A stretch of 10,539 bases of DNA, from assembly GCA_002499865.1 (NCBI GenBank), contig DANL01000080.1:1-10539 (forward strand), written 5' to 3'. Every line of letters starts with the position of its first letter. The stretch's first letter is position 1. The notes below the pieces were generated by a model. The model made no database searches and was not told the origin of the DNA. It saw nothing but the letters and a program-made list of their open reading frames with translations. Position numbers and translations under genes: made by a program. Positions 1-7,300 of the stretch are shown here, piece by piece. The DNA comes from Euryarchaeota archaeon UBA121 (GTDB taxonomy: Archaea > Thermoplasmatota > Poseidoniia > Poseidoniales > Thalassarchaeaceae).

Positions 1-86
1 TCTTCCGCGTTATCAAACATCGGCATTTGTACCGAGACAATCATTAGCATTACTAGGGCAATCGAACGGGCTACATCGCTTCGCAT
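1..86 (-). CDS. 5' end of an exported protein gene, cut by the window edge
   Basis: Reading leftwards from an ATG at 86-84, 28 codons are open to the window edge. The peptide starts MRSDVARSIALVMLMIVSVQ and continues MPMFDNAE: a charged start, a hydrophobic core of about 12 residues, then a polar and acidic stretch. That is a secretory signal peptide, so the product is probably exported or surface-anchored like its large neighbours. An in-frame stop lies at 104-102, so the start must be at or below 101. A GTG at 95-93 would add three residues (V-T-P) and would sit 26 nt from a TATA-like element at 121-126, whereas the ATG sits 35 nt away. Either start is possible and there is no Shine-Dalgarno sequence. 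The mature domain is outside the window, so no function can be assigned. Confidence rests on the signal-like composition and the position downstream of a gene in the same direction. Confidence 0.6.
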   Translation of the reverse strand, partial: MRSDVARSIALVMLMIVSVQMPMFDNAE

Positions 87-120
87 GGGCGTCACTGGCG
101 TTCATGAGAAGATGTGAATG

Positions 121-126
121 ATATAA
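121..126 (-). promoter_or_regulatory. Candidate TATA box for the left-edge exported gene
   Basis: The minus strand reads TTATAT here. It lies 26 nt upstream of the GTG at 95 and 35 nt upstream of the ATG at 86. The first spacing matches a leaderless archaeal transcript starting at GTG; the second would leave a 9-nt leader. The intergenic region is AT-rich, so a chance match is possible. Confidence 0.35.
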
Positions 127-168
127 CAATACCGTTACATGCTCCTCTAAGTAAACATATCGAATTAT

Positions 169-183
169 CACCCTTTAAGGGTG
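169..183. repeat. 15-nt inverted repeat between the TSP3 protein gene and the left-edge gene
   Basis: Seven-base arms (CACCCTT and AAGGGTG) flank a single central T. A one-base spacer is too short for a stable RNA hairpin, so a DNA-binding site for a dimeric regulator is a better guess than a terminator. It lies 43 nt upstream of the TATA-like element of the left-edge gene and about 70 nt past the stop of the TSP3 protein gene. No protein is known to bind it; the symmetry is the only evidence. Confidence 0.35.
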
Positions 184-239
184 TGTTTGGGGCCTGAAGG
201 CATAAAATTCAACTGAACATGAGAAATGTAATCAAATTT

Positions 240-251
240 GATAAAAAATAA
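240..251 (-). terminator. T-rich archaeal-type terminator after the TSP3 protein gene
   Basis: Directly after the TAG stop (254-252) the minus strand reads TTATTTTTTATC, with six consecutive T at 248-243. Archaeal RNA polymerase commonly terminates at oligo-T in the non-template strand without a hairpin. A perfect 12-bp palindrome, ATCAAATTTGAT (231-242), follows it in the direction of transcription and is not placed to act as an upstream stem. Confidence 0.55.
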
Positions 252-3200
252 CTACTTCTTCACCCAGCTTTCATCGTCCCTCTGTTCCCAAATTCCACAA
301 TCCTCCCCTTCGTATCTCATTGGGATGGTGTCAGTGTATTGGCCACCAGGAGGAAGATCTTCCCATGACTCGGCATAGTTTTGAACATTTTCCGACTCTT
401 CTTCCAAACCGGGAGGCACTGGAGGAGGAGAGTTTTCTATCTGGATGTTTGAATGTCCTGGTCCCTCAGCTGAATCCTGCTTTTTAGCGAAGACATTGGA
501 TATTGGTAATGCGCCCATGCCAGAGAATTTGGTCGAGTACATCAGCACTCCCAAGAGGGCAAGTATTGCCAAAACTGCTAGAGCGGATATTCCTGGACTC
601 AGCTTCATCCTGTCGACTAGAGATAGGGGATTCCCATTATCGCCTAGGCCGTCGTTATTGAGATCCTCCCACTCATTCGGGTCTTTGGGAAACACGTCTC
701 CACTATCTGGAACTCCATCGTTATCATCGTCCAAGTCGAGTAAGTCGCAATTTCCGTCCAAGTCGGTGTCTTCGGGCACGGACTGATCAGAAAGGGGTGA
801 TGTGTCGCAAAGCGCCTCCGAAGAGTCGGGCCAACCGTCATCGTCATCGTCCATGTCCGCGTTGTTTCCAATTCCATCGCCGTCGGTGTCTTTTGATTCG
901 CTCGGATCTTCAGGGAAATCGTCATCCACGTCCATTACAGAATCGTTGTCATTGTCCGGGTCTAGGAAGTCGCACGAGCCGTCATTGTCCGTGTCCAAGG
1001 GCGATGATAGTGCGTTCAGAGGATCTGTACCACAGTTCGGCTCTATAATATCGGTCCAGCCGTCTCCGTCATCATCGTAATCCTGGTTGTTTCCGATACC
1101 GTCAGAGTCGGTGTCCTCCCACTCTGAGGCATCGAACTGGAATGAGTCTTCGGCATCTTCATAACCATCTCCGTCATCATCCGAATCCATGATGTCGCAG
1201 ATATAATCTGAGTCGAAATCATCAGGTAGAGAAGCGGAGTCCTGATGATTGGACTGGCAGGTAGATTCATCTGAATCGGACCACCCATCACCATCGTCGT
1301 CGGTATCTGCGTTATCCCCTATCCCGTCTCCATCGAAGTCATACTGCTCGGTTGGGTCGGTGTCGAATGCGTCGTATTCGTCGATAACTCCATCATTGTC
1401 ATCATCGAAGTCGGAGTTATCTCCCTGTCCGTCTGAATCTGTGTCTAGCCACTCCTGTGGGTTGTTAGGGAAATGATCGATATCATCGGGATATCCGTCG
1501 TCATCGTCATCGTCGTCCATAACGTCACAGATGCCATCAGAGTCGGAGTCCGGTGGGACCGAGCTGTATGAGAGGGGGTCTGACCCACAGAGTATCTCAT
1601 CTGCGTCTGAGAATCCATCGGCATCATCATTTGTGTCTATATTGTTTCCAAGGCCGTCATTGTCGGTGTCGATCCACTCGGTACTGTCCAAAGGGAAGTC
1701 GTCATCGCCGTCAAGATAGCCGTCATCATCGTCATCGCCGTCTAGCCAATTACAGATAGTATCGCCGTCTGTGTCGGATGGCTGACTGGAGTAGTCAAGT
1801 GGATCGGTGTTGCAATCTGCCTCTGAGGTATCATTCCAACCGTCTCCGTCATCATCATAATCTGCATTGTTACCCAATCCATCATTGTCTGTATCGGTTG
1901 TTTCACTGGGGTCTTGAGGGAAGTCATCTTCGTTATCGGGAGTCCCGTCATTGTCGTCGTCAGAGTCCATTGTATCGCAAACTCCGTCGCTATCGAAGTC
2001 CGAGGGGGTGGAGTTGTAGTCCTGGGGGTCGGTCCCACACTGGATCTCAGTGTTATCCTGCCATCCGTCATTATCTGAGTCTAGAGAGAAAATAGTCACG
2101 GTGAAGTTGTAGTATCCATCACCGGATAATGCCATGGCCCTCATGATGACGTTCAGGCCGCTGACCTCTGGACCGTCTGAAGTCACGTATTCGGCTCCAT
2201 TGTTATTGAGTGAGGAGTCTATCAAGGTGAGGTTTGACTCCCAGTATATGACCAAGTAACCAGTAACATTTGTCGAAGTCATGTTAATCTCGACGCCATG
2301 CTCATCGGGGACAGAGAAAATGTAGTAGTCGTCGCCGTCATCGCTGGATGACTTCCATCCGGAGTACGTTGAAGAGCTGTTAGTTAATTGTGGAATTGAA
2401 AGATTCGTCGCATTGAGGTAGTCATCACCTGCATCGTCTCCCGAGCCTGCATCGTTCTGGTTGTATGCGGGATTACCTACTATAGAGAACAAGCTCAATG
2501 TGACGTTGTAGGATCCGTACGATGGAACTTGTGGCCAATCCTTGATTTCTAAGTAGACGTTTGAAGAGCTGACATCAGTACCATTGCTCCCGACTGTCTC
2601 TGGAACTGACCCAGTATAGGCGATATCTATCTGGGTTCCATTTGAGTCGTATAGCCACATATCGAAGTCTGCGTTTGTGTTGTGGTACATCTCGATATAA
2701 ATCCCATATCCCGAGGGGACGTAAATTGAGTACCAGTCATCATCATTGGAGGTCGAGAGATTTCCTTGGAATGTCGTTAGATTAGTGATGTTTACACTCA
2801 GGGCGTTGGACAATGAACCTCCTGCGTCCTGACCACTTCCTGCATCGTTTCCGACGCCTCCGCCTCCGCCTCCGCCAGATCCATTGCCGACTGAGAAAAT
2901 CCAGACCTGCATCGAATATTGCCCGGATCCAATGTACTGGTCCACCCAGATGTAAACTGTAGTCCCACCTACGTTTGTTCCATTGGAGGTGACATGGTCG
3001 GATTGCCCGGTCCCATTGGTACTCGCGTCAATTTGGGCCCCACCCGAAGTTCGAAGGATGAGGTCGAAATCGCTGCTTGATGGTATATTTATGGTTACGG
3101 CTAGCCCTGTTCCGGATGACATATTGATTGCATAGTAATCGTCTGTGTCATTTCCTTGTGTAAGGTTCCCGTAGTAAATTACCGAGGAGTTGTTGGAAGA

Positions 3201-3362
3201 CAGGTAGGTCGCGTTGGACATTGAGTTTCCAGCGTCCGAACCCGAGCCAGCATCATTCGCCAGCGCGGCCCCTGAGAACATTGAAATCAGTAAAACGGAG
3301 CAAATCAAGGCTGAAGAGGCCTGTCTAGAATGAGATTGGAGCTTTTTTACCGTGACGTTCAT
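252..3362 (-). CDS. Surface protein: three PPC-like domains, TSP3 super-repeats, C-terminal membrane anchor
   Basis: A 1036-residue predicted surface protein ending in TAG. Residues 1-35 are a signal peptide with a clean cleavage site (GAALA/ND). Three PPC-like beta-sandwich domains follow at about 36-156, 172-293 and 303-425. Each opens with NDAGSGxDAG and holds the usual D-D-Y/W-Y core; the first two are joined by a seven-glycine linker (163-169). Residues 430-914 are Asp-rich TSP3-type calcium-binding repeats in 75-residue units, each with two cysteines. A membrane helix spans about 924-944, followed by a 92-residue tail with a Pro-rich segment (PPPVPPGL), an LPPGG motif and several Trp. 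The predicted topology is a large outside part and a tail inside. No catalytic domain is visible. PPC domains often accompany secreted peptidases, but here they stand alone, so an adhesive, structural or receptor-like role is inferred. The ATG fits: a TATA-like element lies 24 nt upstream. Calcium binding is confident from the family; the biological role is unknown. Confidence 0.93.
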   Translation of the reverse strand: MNVTVKKLQSHSRQASSALICSVLLISMFSGAALANDAGSGSDAGNSMSNATYLSSNNSSVIYYGNLTQGNDTDDYYAINMSSGTGLAVTINIPSSSDFDLILRTSGGAQIDASTNGTGQSDHVTSNGTNVGGTTVYIWVDQYIGSGQYSMQVWIFSVGNGSGGGGGGGVGNDAGSGQDAGGSLSNALSVNITNLTTFQGNLSTSNDDDWYSIYVPSGYGIYIEMYHNTNADFDMWLYDSNGTQIDIAYTGSVPETVGSNGTDVSSSNVYLEIKDWPQVPSYGSYNVTLSLFSIVGNPAYNQNDAGSGDDAGDDYLNATNLSIPQLTNSSSTYSGWKSSSDDGDDYYIFSVPDEHGVEINMTSTNVTGYLVIYWESNLTLIDSSLNNNGAEYVTSDGPEVSGLNVIMRAMALSGDGYYNFTVTIFSLDSDNDGWQDNTEIQCGTDPQDYNSTPSDFDSDGVCDTMDSDDDNDGTPDNEDDFPQDPSETTDTDNDGLGNNADYDDDGDGWNDTSEADCNTDPLDYSSQPSDTDGDTICNWLDGDDDDDGYLDGDDDFPLDSTEWIDTDNDGLGNNIDTNDDADGFSDADEILCGSDPLSYSSVPPDSDSDGICDVMDDDDDDDGYPDDIDHFPNNPQEWLDTDSDGQGDNSDFDDDNDGVIDEYDAFDTDPTEQYDFDGDGIGDNADTDDDGDGWSDSDESTCQSNHQDSASLPDDFDSDYICDIMDSDDDGDGYEDAEDSFQFDASEWEDTDSDGIGNNQDYDDDGDGWTDIIEPNCGTDPLNALSSPLDTDNDGSCDFLDPDNDNDSVMDVDDDFPEDPSESKDTDGDGIGNNADMDDDDDGWPDSSEALCDTSPLSDQSVPEDTDLDGNCDLLDLDDDNDGVPDSGDVFPKDPNEWEDLNNDGLGDNGNPLSLVDRMKLSPGISALAVLAILALLGVLMYSTKFSGMGALPISNVFAKKQDSAEGPGHSNIQIENSPPPVPPGLEEESENVQNYAESWEDLPPGGQYTDTIPMRYEGEDCGIWEQRDDESWVKK
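621..2075 (-). repeat. Coding TSP3 super-repeat: six 225-nt units plus one 105-nt half-unit
   Basis: Residues 430-914 divide without gaps into 75-residue units at 430-504, 505-579, 580-654, 690-764, 765-839 and 840-914, with a 35-residue half-unit at 655-689 (nt 1296-1400). A unit runs: D-x-D-G-W-x-D-x-x-E, a Cys at position 13, TDPL, a Pro, DxDxDGxCD with Cys at position 33, DDDNDG, an FPxDPxE motif, then DTDxDGxGNNAD. Both cysteines occur in all six full units. The half-unit equals positions 41-75 and has none. The copies differ at many residues, so these are old, diverged duplications. Each DxDxDG loop is a typical calcium site of the thrombospondin type 3 family. Confidence 0.9.
2855..2876. 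repeat. Hexanucleotide tandem repeat coding for the poly-glycine linker
   Basis: On the plus strand, CGCCTC is repeated three times and followed by CGCC. On the coding strand this is alternating GGC/GGA and encodes the seven-glycine run at residues 163-169 between PPC-like domains 1 and 2. A perfect hexamer repeat could gain or lose units by replication slippage, changing the linker by two glycines without a frameshift. Confidence 0.8.
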
Positions 3363-3384
3363 GGGGGTTCGTGGAGGCCGGGTC

Positions 3385-3396
3385 TCTTAAATCGTA
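3385..3396 (-). promoter_or_regulatory. TATA-box region for the TSP3 surface protein gene
   Basis: The minus strand reads TACGATTTAAGA. The TTTAAG core (3391-3386) ends 24 nt before the ATG at 3362, as expected for a transcript that begins at or within a few bases of the start codon. The sequence between is GC-rich and has no Shine-Dalgarno motif. The surface protein gene can therefore be transcribed separately from the dehydrogenase gene 68 nt upstream. Confidence 0.5.
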
Positions 3397-3430
3397 GGTG
3401 ACATTAACGTTGTTCGATTGATTCAATTTT

Positions 3431-4279
3431 TCAGTATTTGTAGAATCCTTCCCCCGATTTCCTACCTAGCTTTCCATCAGATACCATGCTAATCAAGAGT
3501 GGTGCTGGGGAGTACTTGTCGTCGTTCAGCCCTTCATGAAGGACATTCATGATATGAAGCACAGTGTCTAAGCCTATCAAGTCAGCAAGAGCAAGTGGGC
3601 CTATAGGGTGGTTCATTCCTAGTTTCATAATGCCATCAATAGCTTCAGGCTCTGCTACGCCCTCTTGGAAAGCAAGGATGGCCTCGTTCAGCATCGGACA
3701 TAGTATCCTATTGCTAATGAATCCGGGAGAGTCGTTACACTGAAGAGGCGTCTTCCCCATACTCTGTGAGGCCGAAATGATGGCCTTGGTGACTTCAGGG
3801 CTTGTTTCTCTCCCATTGATTATCTCAACTAGATTCATTATCGGCACTGGATTCATGAAATGCATACCAATGACTCGATCTGGACGGTTTGTAGAATTGG
3901 AGATTTCGTTTATCGATATGCTAGACGTGTTTGTGGCTAGTATGGTAGATTCCTTACAAATCGAATCCAGCTCTCTGAAGGCCGAGAACTTTAGTTCGGG
4001 AACTTCTGGAATCGCCTCTATTACCAGATCGACATCTGCGGCCGCCTCCCTTGATATCGAGGTAGACACTAAGGAGATTGCAACATCGGCCTCTTCCTGG
4101 GTCATCCTCTGCTTGGAGACTAGTTTAGAAAGGGATTTTTCGATAGTTTGAATTCCCCTATCGATATATTTCTGTTCGACATCAATCATTACTACGGGGA
4201 AACCGGCGCATGAGGCCACTTGGGCTATTCCAGCACCCATCTGACCAGCTCCAAGAACGGCTATACTTCCTATCTCCAT
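3431..4279 (-). CDS. hbd: 3-hydroxyacyl-CoA (3-hydroxybutyryl-CoA) dehydrogenase
   Basis: A 282-residue cytosolic enzyme that interconverts (S)-3-hydroxyacyl-CoA and 3-ketoacyl-CoA with NAD+/NADH, a step of fatty acid beta-oxidation and of butyrate-type pathways. The N-terminal Rossmann fold has GAGQMG at residues 10-15, and Asp33 ends the second strand, pointing to NAD rather than NADP. The catalytic set is complete at family spacing: Ser119, His140 (in GMHFMNPVP), Glu152 and Asn190 (in DSPGFISNR). The C-terminal dimerisation domain contains NHPIGPLALADLIGLD (223-238) and ends in GRKSGEGFYKY. Length matches the usual single-domain enzyme of about 280-290 residues; no enoyl-CoA hydratase is fused to it. 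The ATG at 4279 is supported by the Rossmann fold beginning at residue 4 and by a TATA box 24 nt upstream. No other beta-oxidation gene is in the window, so chain-length preference and pathway cannot be fixed. Family assignment is very secure; the C4 substrate is a guess. Confidence 0.96.
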   Translation of the reverse strand: MEIGSIAVLGAGQMGAGIAQVASCAGFPVVMIDVEQKYIDRGIQTIEKSLSKLVSKQRMTQEEADVAISLVSTSISREAAADVDLVIEAIPEVPELKFSAFRELDSICKESTILATNTSSISINEISNSTNRPDRVIGMHFMNPVPIMNLVEIINGRETSPEVTKAIISASQSMGKTPLQCNDSPGFISNRILCPMLNEAILAFQEGVAEPEAIDGIMKLGMNHPIGPLALADLIGLDTVLHIMNVLHEGLNDDKYSPAPLLISMVSDGKLGRKSGEGFYKY

Positions 4280-4300
4280 AAATATCTGAGTGGGGTTCTA

Positions 4301-4313
4301 CGATTATACTTGT
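4301..4313 (-). promoter_or_regulatory. TATA box for the 3-hydroxyacyl-CoA dehydrogenase gene
   Basis: The minus strand reads ACAAGTATAATCG. The TATAAT core (4308-4303) ends 24 nt before the ATG at 4279. The sequence between has no Shine-Dalgarno motif, so a leaderless or nearly leaderless mRNA is likely. This is the best TATA match in the window. It lies between the protease stop (4344) and the dehydrogenase start, implying an independent transcript. Confidence 0.6.
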
Positions 4314-4343
4314 CTAGTAAAGATTGACCGTGTAAAGAGGCTG

Positions 4344-7300
4344 TCAATTAAGGAGCATGTTATCTTCGTAGGAATCTGCGTACGATTCATCTACTGGCAG
4401 TGAGGAGTATTCATTCTTGGAGAAAATGCGTCTGACGGTGAAGAACATGCATGCAATCACTAGTAATCCTGCAAGGGAAAACCAGCCCAGCATCGGGCCC
4501 ATGTTCTTGGCATCATCTAAAGCCCAATCCGGCCAGTCTTGCATTAGGACTGTAGTTACTTCTCTGGCTTCGTTATTCGCGTGATCAGAGGAGATGACAT
4601 GGATATCGTACTTCCCAGGCGGGTCCAGGATCTGGATCTCTACAGAAAAGGTTCCGGAAGAAGGGCATGTGAGGGCAGTAGAGTCAATTTCGCTCCAAAC
4701 CAGTACATTGGCACCCCTCTCGCAGATGCCTTCTAAAACCCTGGTTTGGGCCAGTGTGGTTGTCCGATTAACTCTCTCTTCTAAACTTATGACTGGGGGA
4801 ATCGTGTCCCTGACGACTGTGAGGTAGTATGTATCGGTCTCGTTTAGTGAGTCTACTTCAACAGTGAATTTGTTCTCTCCTTCATTCAGGACAAATGTGA
4901 CATCCTCGATAACGGATGATGGGATTATCAAGTTGAATTCGGCTGATCCCTCTTCTGACCATCTTATTTTCTGGTCGGGACCAAGCTGAATCTTTGCGAT
5001 GACTTCCTCCGAGGAAACTATTCCGCCATTCCAGTTAGCCAGAATCAGTGTATCGTAGATTGTTGAGCTCAGCTCCATTGTCCTACATTCGCTGAAATAG
5101 TTGCTATTAGTTCTGTTTTGAGTCTCATCAACTGCGTAAAAGCATAGTTCGTGAATACCAGTTTTGGAGAGCTCGAAGGGCCACATTCCTGATTCCCCCT
5201 TGCCCTGCATTATTTGCTCTCCATCTAATGTGAATTCGTAGGTCACTAGCTCAGAGGAAGACCAGGATAGCTCTTGCCTGTGATCGAACAAAGATATGTT
5301 GTGCGAGGGAGATGTACTCCACTGGACCTCGGGAACGGATTTGTCTATTGAAATTGGCCAAGTTTCGGAGGCAGTGGAGTTGGCCCAATCCATCAGATGG
5401 AGACGTATTGTGTAGTCTCCATCCGGCAAACCGATCGTGGAGAGTGGCAGGGTGGTGGCGTAGTACTCTTGATCACCTCCTTGCTCATCGGGTTCGGGAT
5501 GGCCAAGAGAGGAATTGTAGGAAGATGGCATACTGAGGTTATCTCCGCATTCCTCCGTATGATAATCTCCGATTTCGGAGTGTATCGAAAGGCACCAACT
5601 CTTAGTGTCCGAGGGGATTTCTACATCCAAATCACCACTAGTAAGATTGACTGGTGATATCAAATCTTCAGGGGAGTAATGGTTTCCATCCTGATCATTC
5701 AACATGAGGAATTCTGAGTCGGACGGAGGATCTGGATCGAAAATAACCTGGAATTCCCTGTTTACGGTATTTCCAGCTTCGTCAGAAACCGAGATGGTGA
5801 AAACGCTGGAGCCGTAAAGGAAGTAGTAGGAGGAGTTTGATGATTCGTCAAATCCTATCTCTGCTTTGTCGAGGAGAAATGAGTGCTCTGCCATTCCGTT
5901 TTCGTCGAGCTCCACTATTGTCCCAGAGTGTGTGAGCGTTGCATCTGGTTCAGTCCATATCTGATATGTCATTACAGGGTTGCTGGTTACCATAGGGATA
6001 CTGCTGATGGAGACTTCGGGAGATGTGATATCATAGGATACCGACAAGAAATCTTGCGCGTAAAGTCCAGAGATGTCTGTGACCGTTATCGAGTAGTCGT
6101 GCCATTTCTCTATCTCTGGAAGGGTCGAGTTAATCCAAATCTCCCTGAAGGTTAGATTATCTGGTACTGAAGAGTGGTTGCCGTGATTCCACAAAGTTGT
6201 GAGGTTGTGATGGTTTCCTTGGGTGTCCAATGCATGCACTGAGTCCGCATGAGGAACTTCCGTGCTATTGTCGGTTGCCGACAGATTAACTTGATCCAGC
6301 CTGAAACCTATTCCTCTATCTATCGCATGTGCAAGCACGGGAGTGGATTGATTATGATGAGACATATTTTCCGGCATAACAAAATTTACCTCTGGGTCTA
6401 GTTCGACGAGATCGTAAGTGTATGGCAGTCTGATTTCAATCCCGCCAACTAGCTCCACATCGACGAAACCCTGCCATGTACCTGCGTAATCGGGCCTTTC
6501 GAACTCAAGGCTTACTTGGATAGCTGCCGAGGGGCTTTCACCTGCGAGAGCAACTGATCCGTTCGGCCAGATAGATGATATCTCATTATCACTGAGAGGC
6601 ATCTGATTGGTTACTCTGAGTTCGCTACCTCCAACCTCTTCAATTGATATCCAGAAATTGATCGAGTCCCCCGGGACGTCGTATCCATGGACGGCCACCC
6701 CATAAAAGCCGTCTTCGGGATTACTGACTTCGACTTTCTCTGAAGAGTCGCCTGATGTTGACTTCTTTATCTCCTCACCGCTACTGAAATCACCATCTCC
6801 ATTTGAGTCCCTGAATAGGTATAGATCAATATCTGAATCTGCATGATGTCCCTCTGCGTCAATTTCAATGGAAATAGACTCTGAGTTGTTGATGGTTAGA
6901 TTTTTCCACCATGATGCAGTCATCTTATCGCCACGAGTATCTTGGGAAACGGACTCATTGTACAGGTTGATTGGTTGGGACCAGCCGAAGGAGTTCACGG
7001 ATTCGATTGGAAGAGGGACGGTAGAGACCAGATGGACTGCATCTACGCCACTAGCTTCATTCCAATCTGTCACTACTCTCTCGAAGCCAGACTGCTCTGC
7101 AGCGATGTACCCTACAGATATGTTCAGAGGATTATCATTGGAGTTCACGCCATGTAGGGCGGTATGGAGGGCCAGTTGGTGAACCCCAGGCGTGACGGGC
7201 ACTGCGAAGACTTCTCGAGATTCACCTGTGTATGTCCCCCAGTTGTGAGAGCCCGAACCAGCGTAGTTGTTTGTCGACCTCTCTTCGATGAAGAATGTCG

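Noticed and set aside
231..242. Perfect 12-bp palindrome ATCAAATTTGAT downstream of the TSP3 protein gene
   Set aside because: It is AT-rich, has no loop, and lies after rather than before the T run in the direction of transcription. Chance or a weak role is likely, so it is not listed as a separate element.
255..530. C-terminal Gly/Pro/Trp-rich region considered as a cell-wall sorting signal
   Set aside because: No LPxTG-type or PGF-type sorting motif precedes the membrane helix, and a long tail follows it, so a plain membrane anchor with an internal tail fits better.
621..2075. Periodic repeat that might be taken for a CRISPR array or satellite DNA
   Set aside because: The period is 225 nt in coding frame, the copies are diverged, and the translation is a clear calcium-binding repeat. 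There are no short identical repeats with unique spacers.
802..2095. Many plus-strand and alternative-frame open reading frames across the TSP3 repeat gene
   Set aside because: They arise from the Asp/Gly-rich repeats read in other frames: low-complexity Ser/Arg/His or Met/Thr-rich peptides without domains, start context or separate promoters.
3363..3430. Possible terminator between the dehydrogenase and the TSP3 protein gene
   Set aside because: There is no T run of five or more on the minus strand directly after the TGA stop, and I see no hairpin.
3777..4151. 124-residue plus-strand open frame opposite the dehydrogenase
   Set aside because: It lies entirely antisense to a fully conserved enzyme gene and its translation resembles no known protein.
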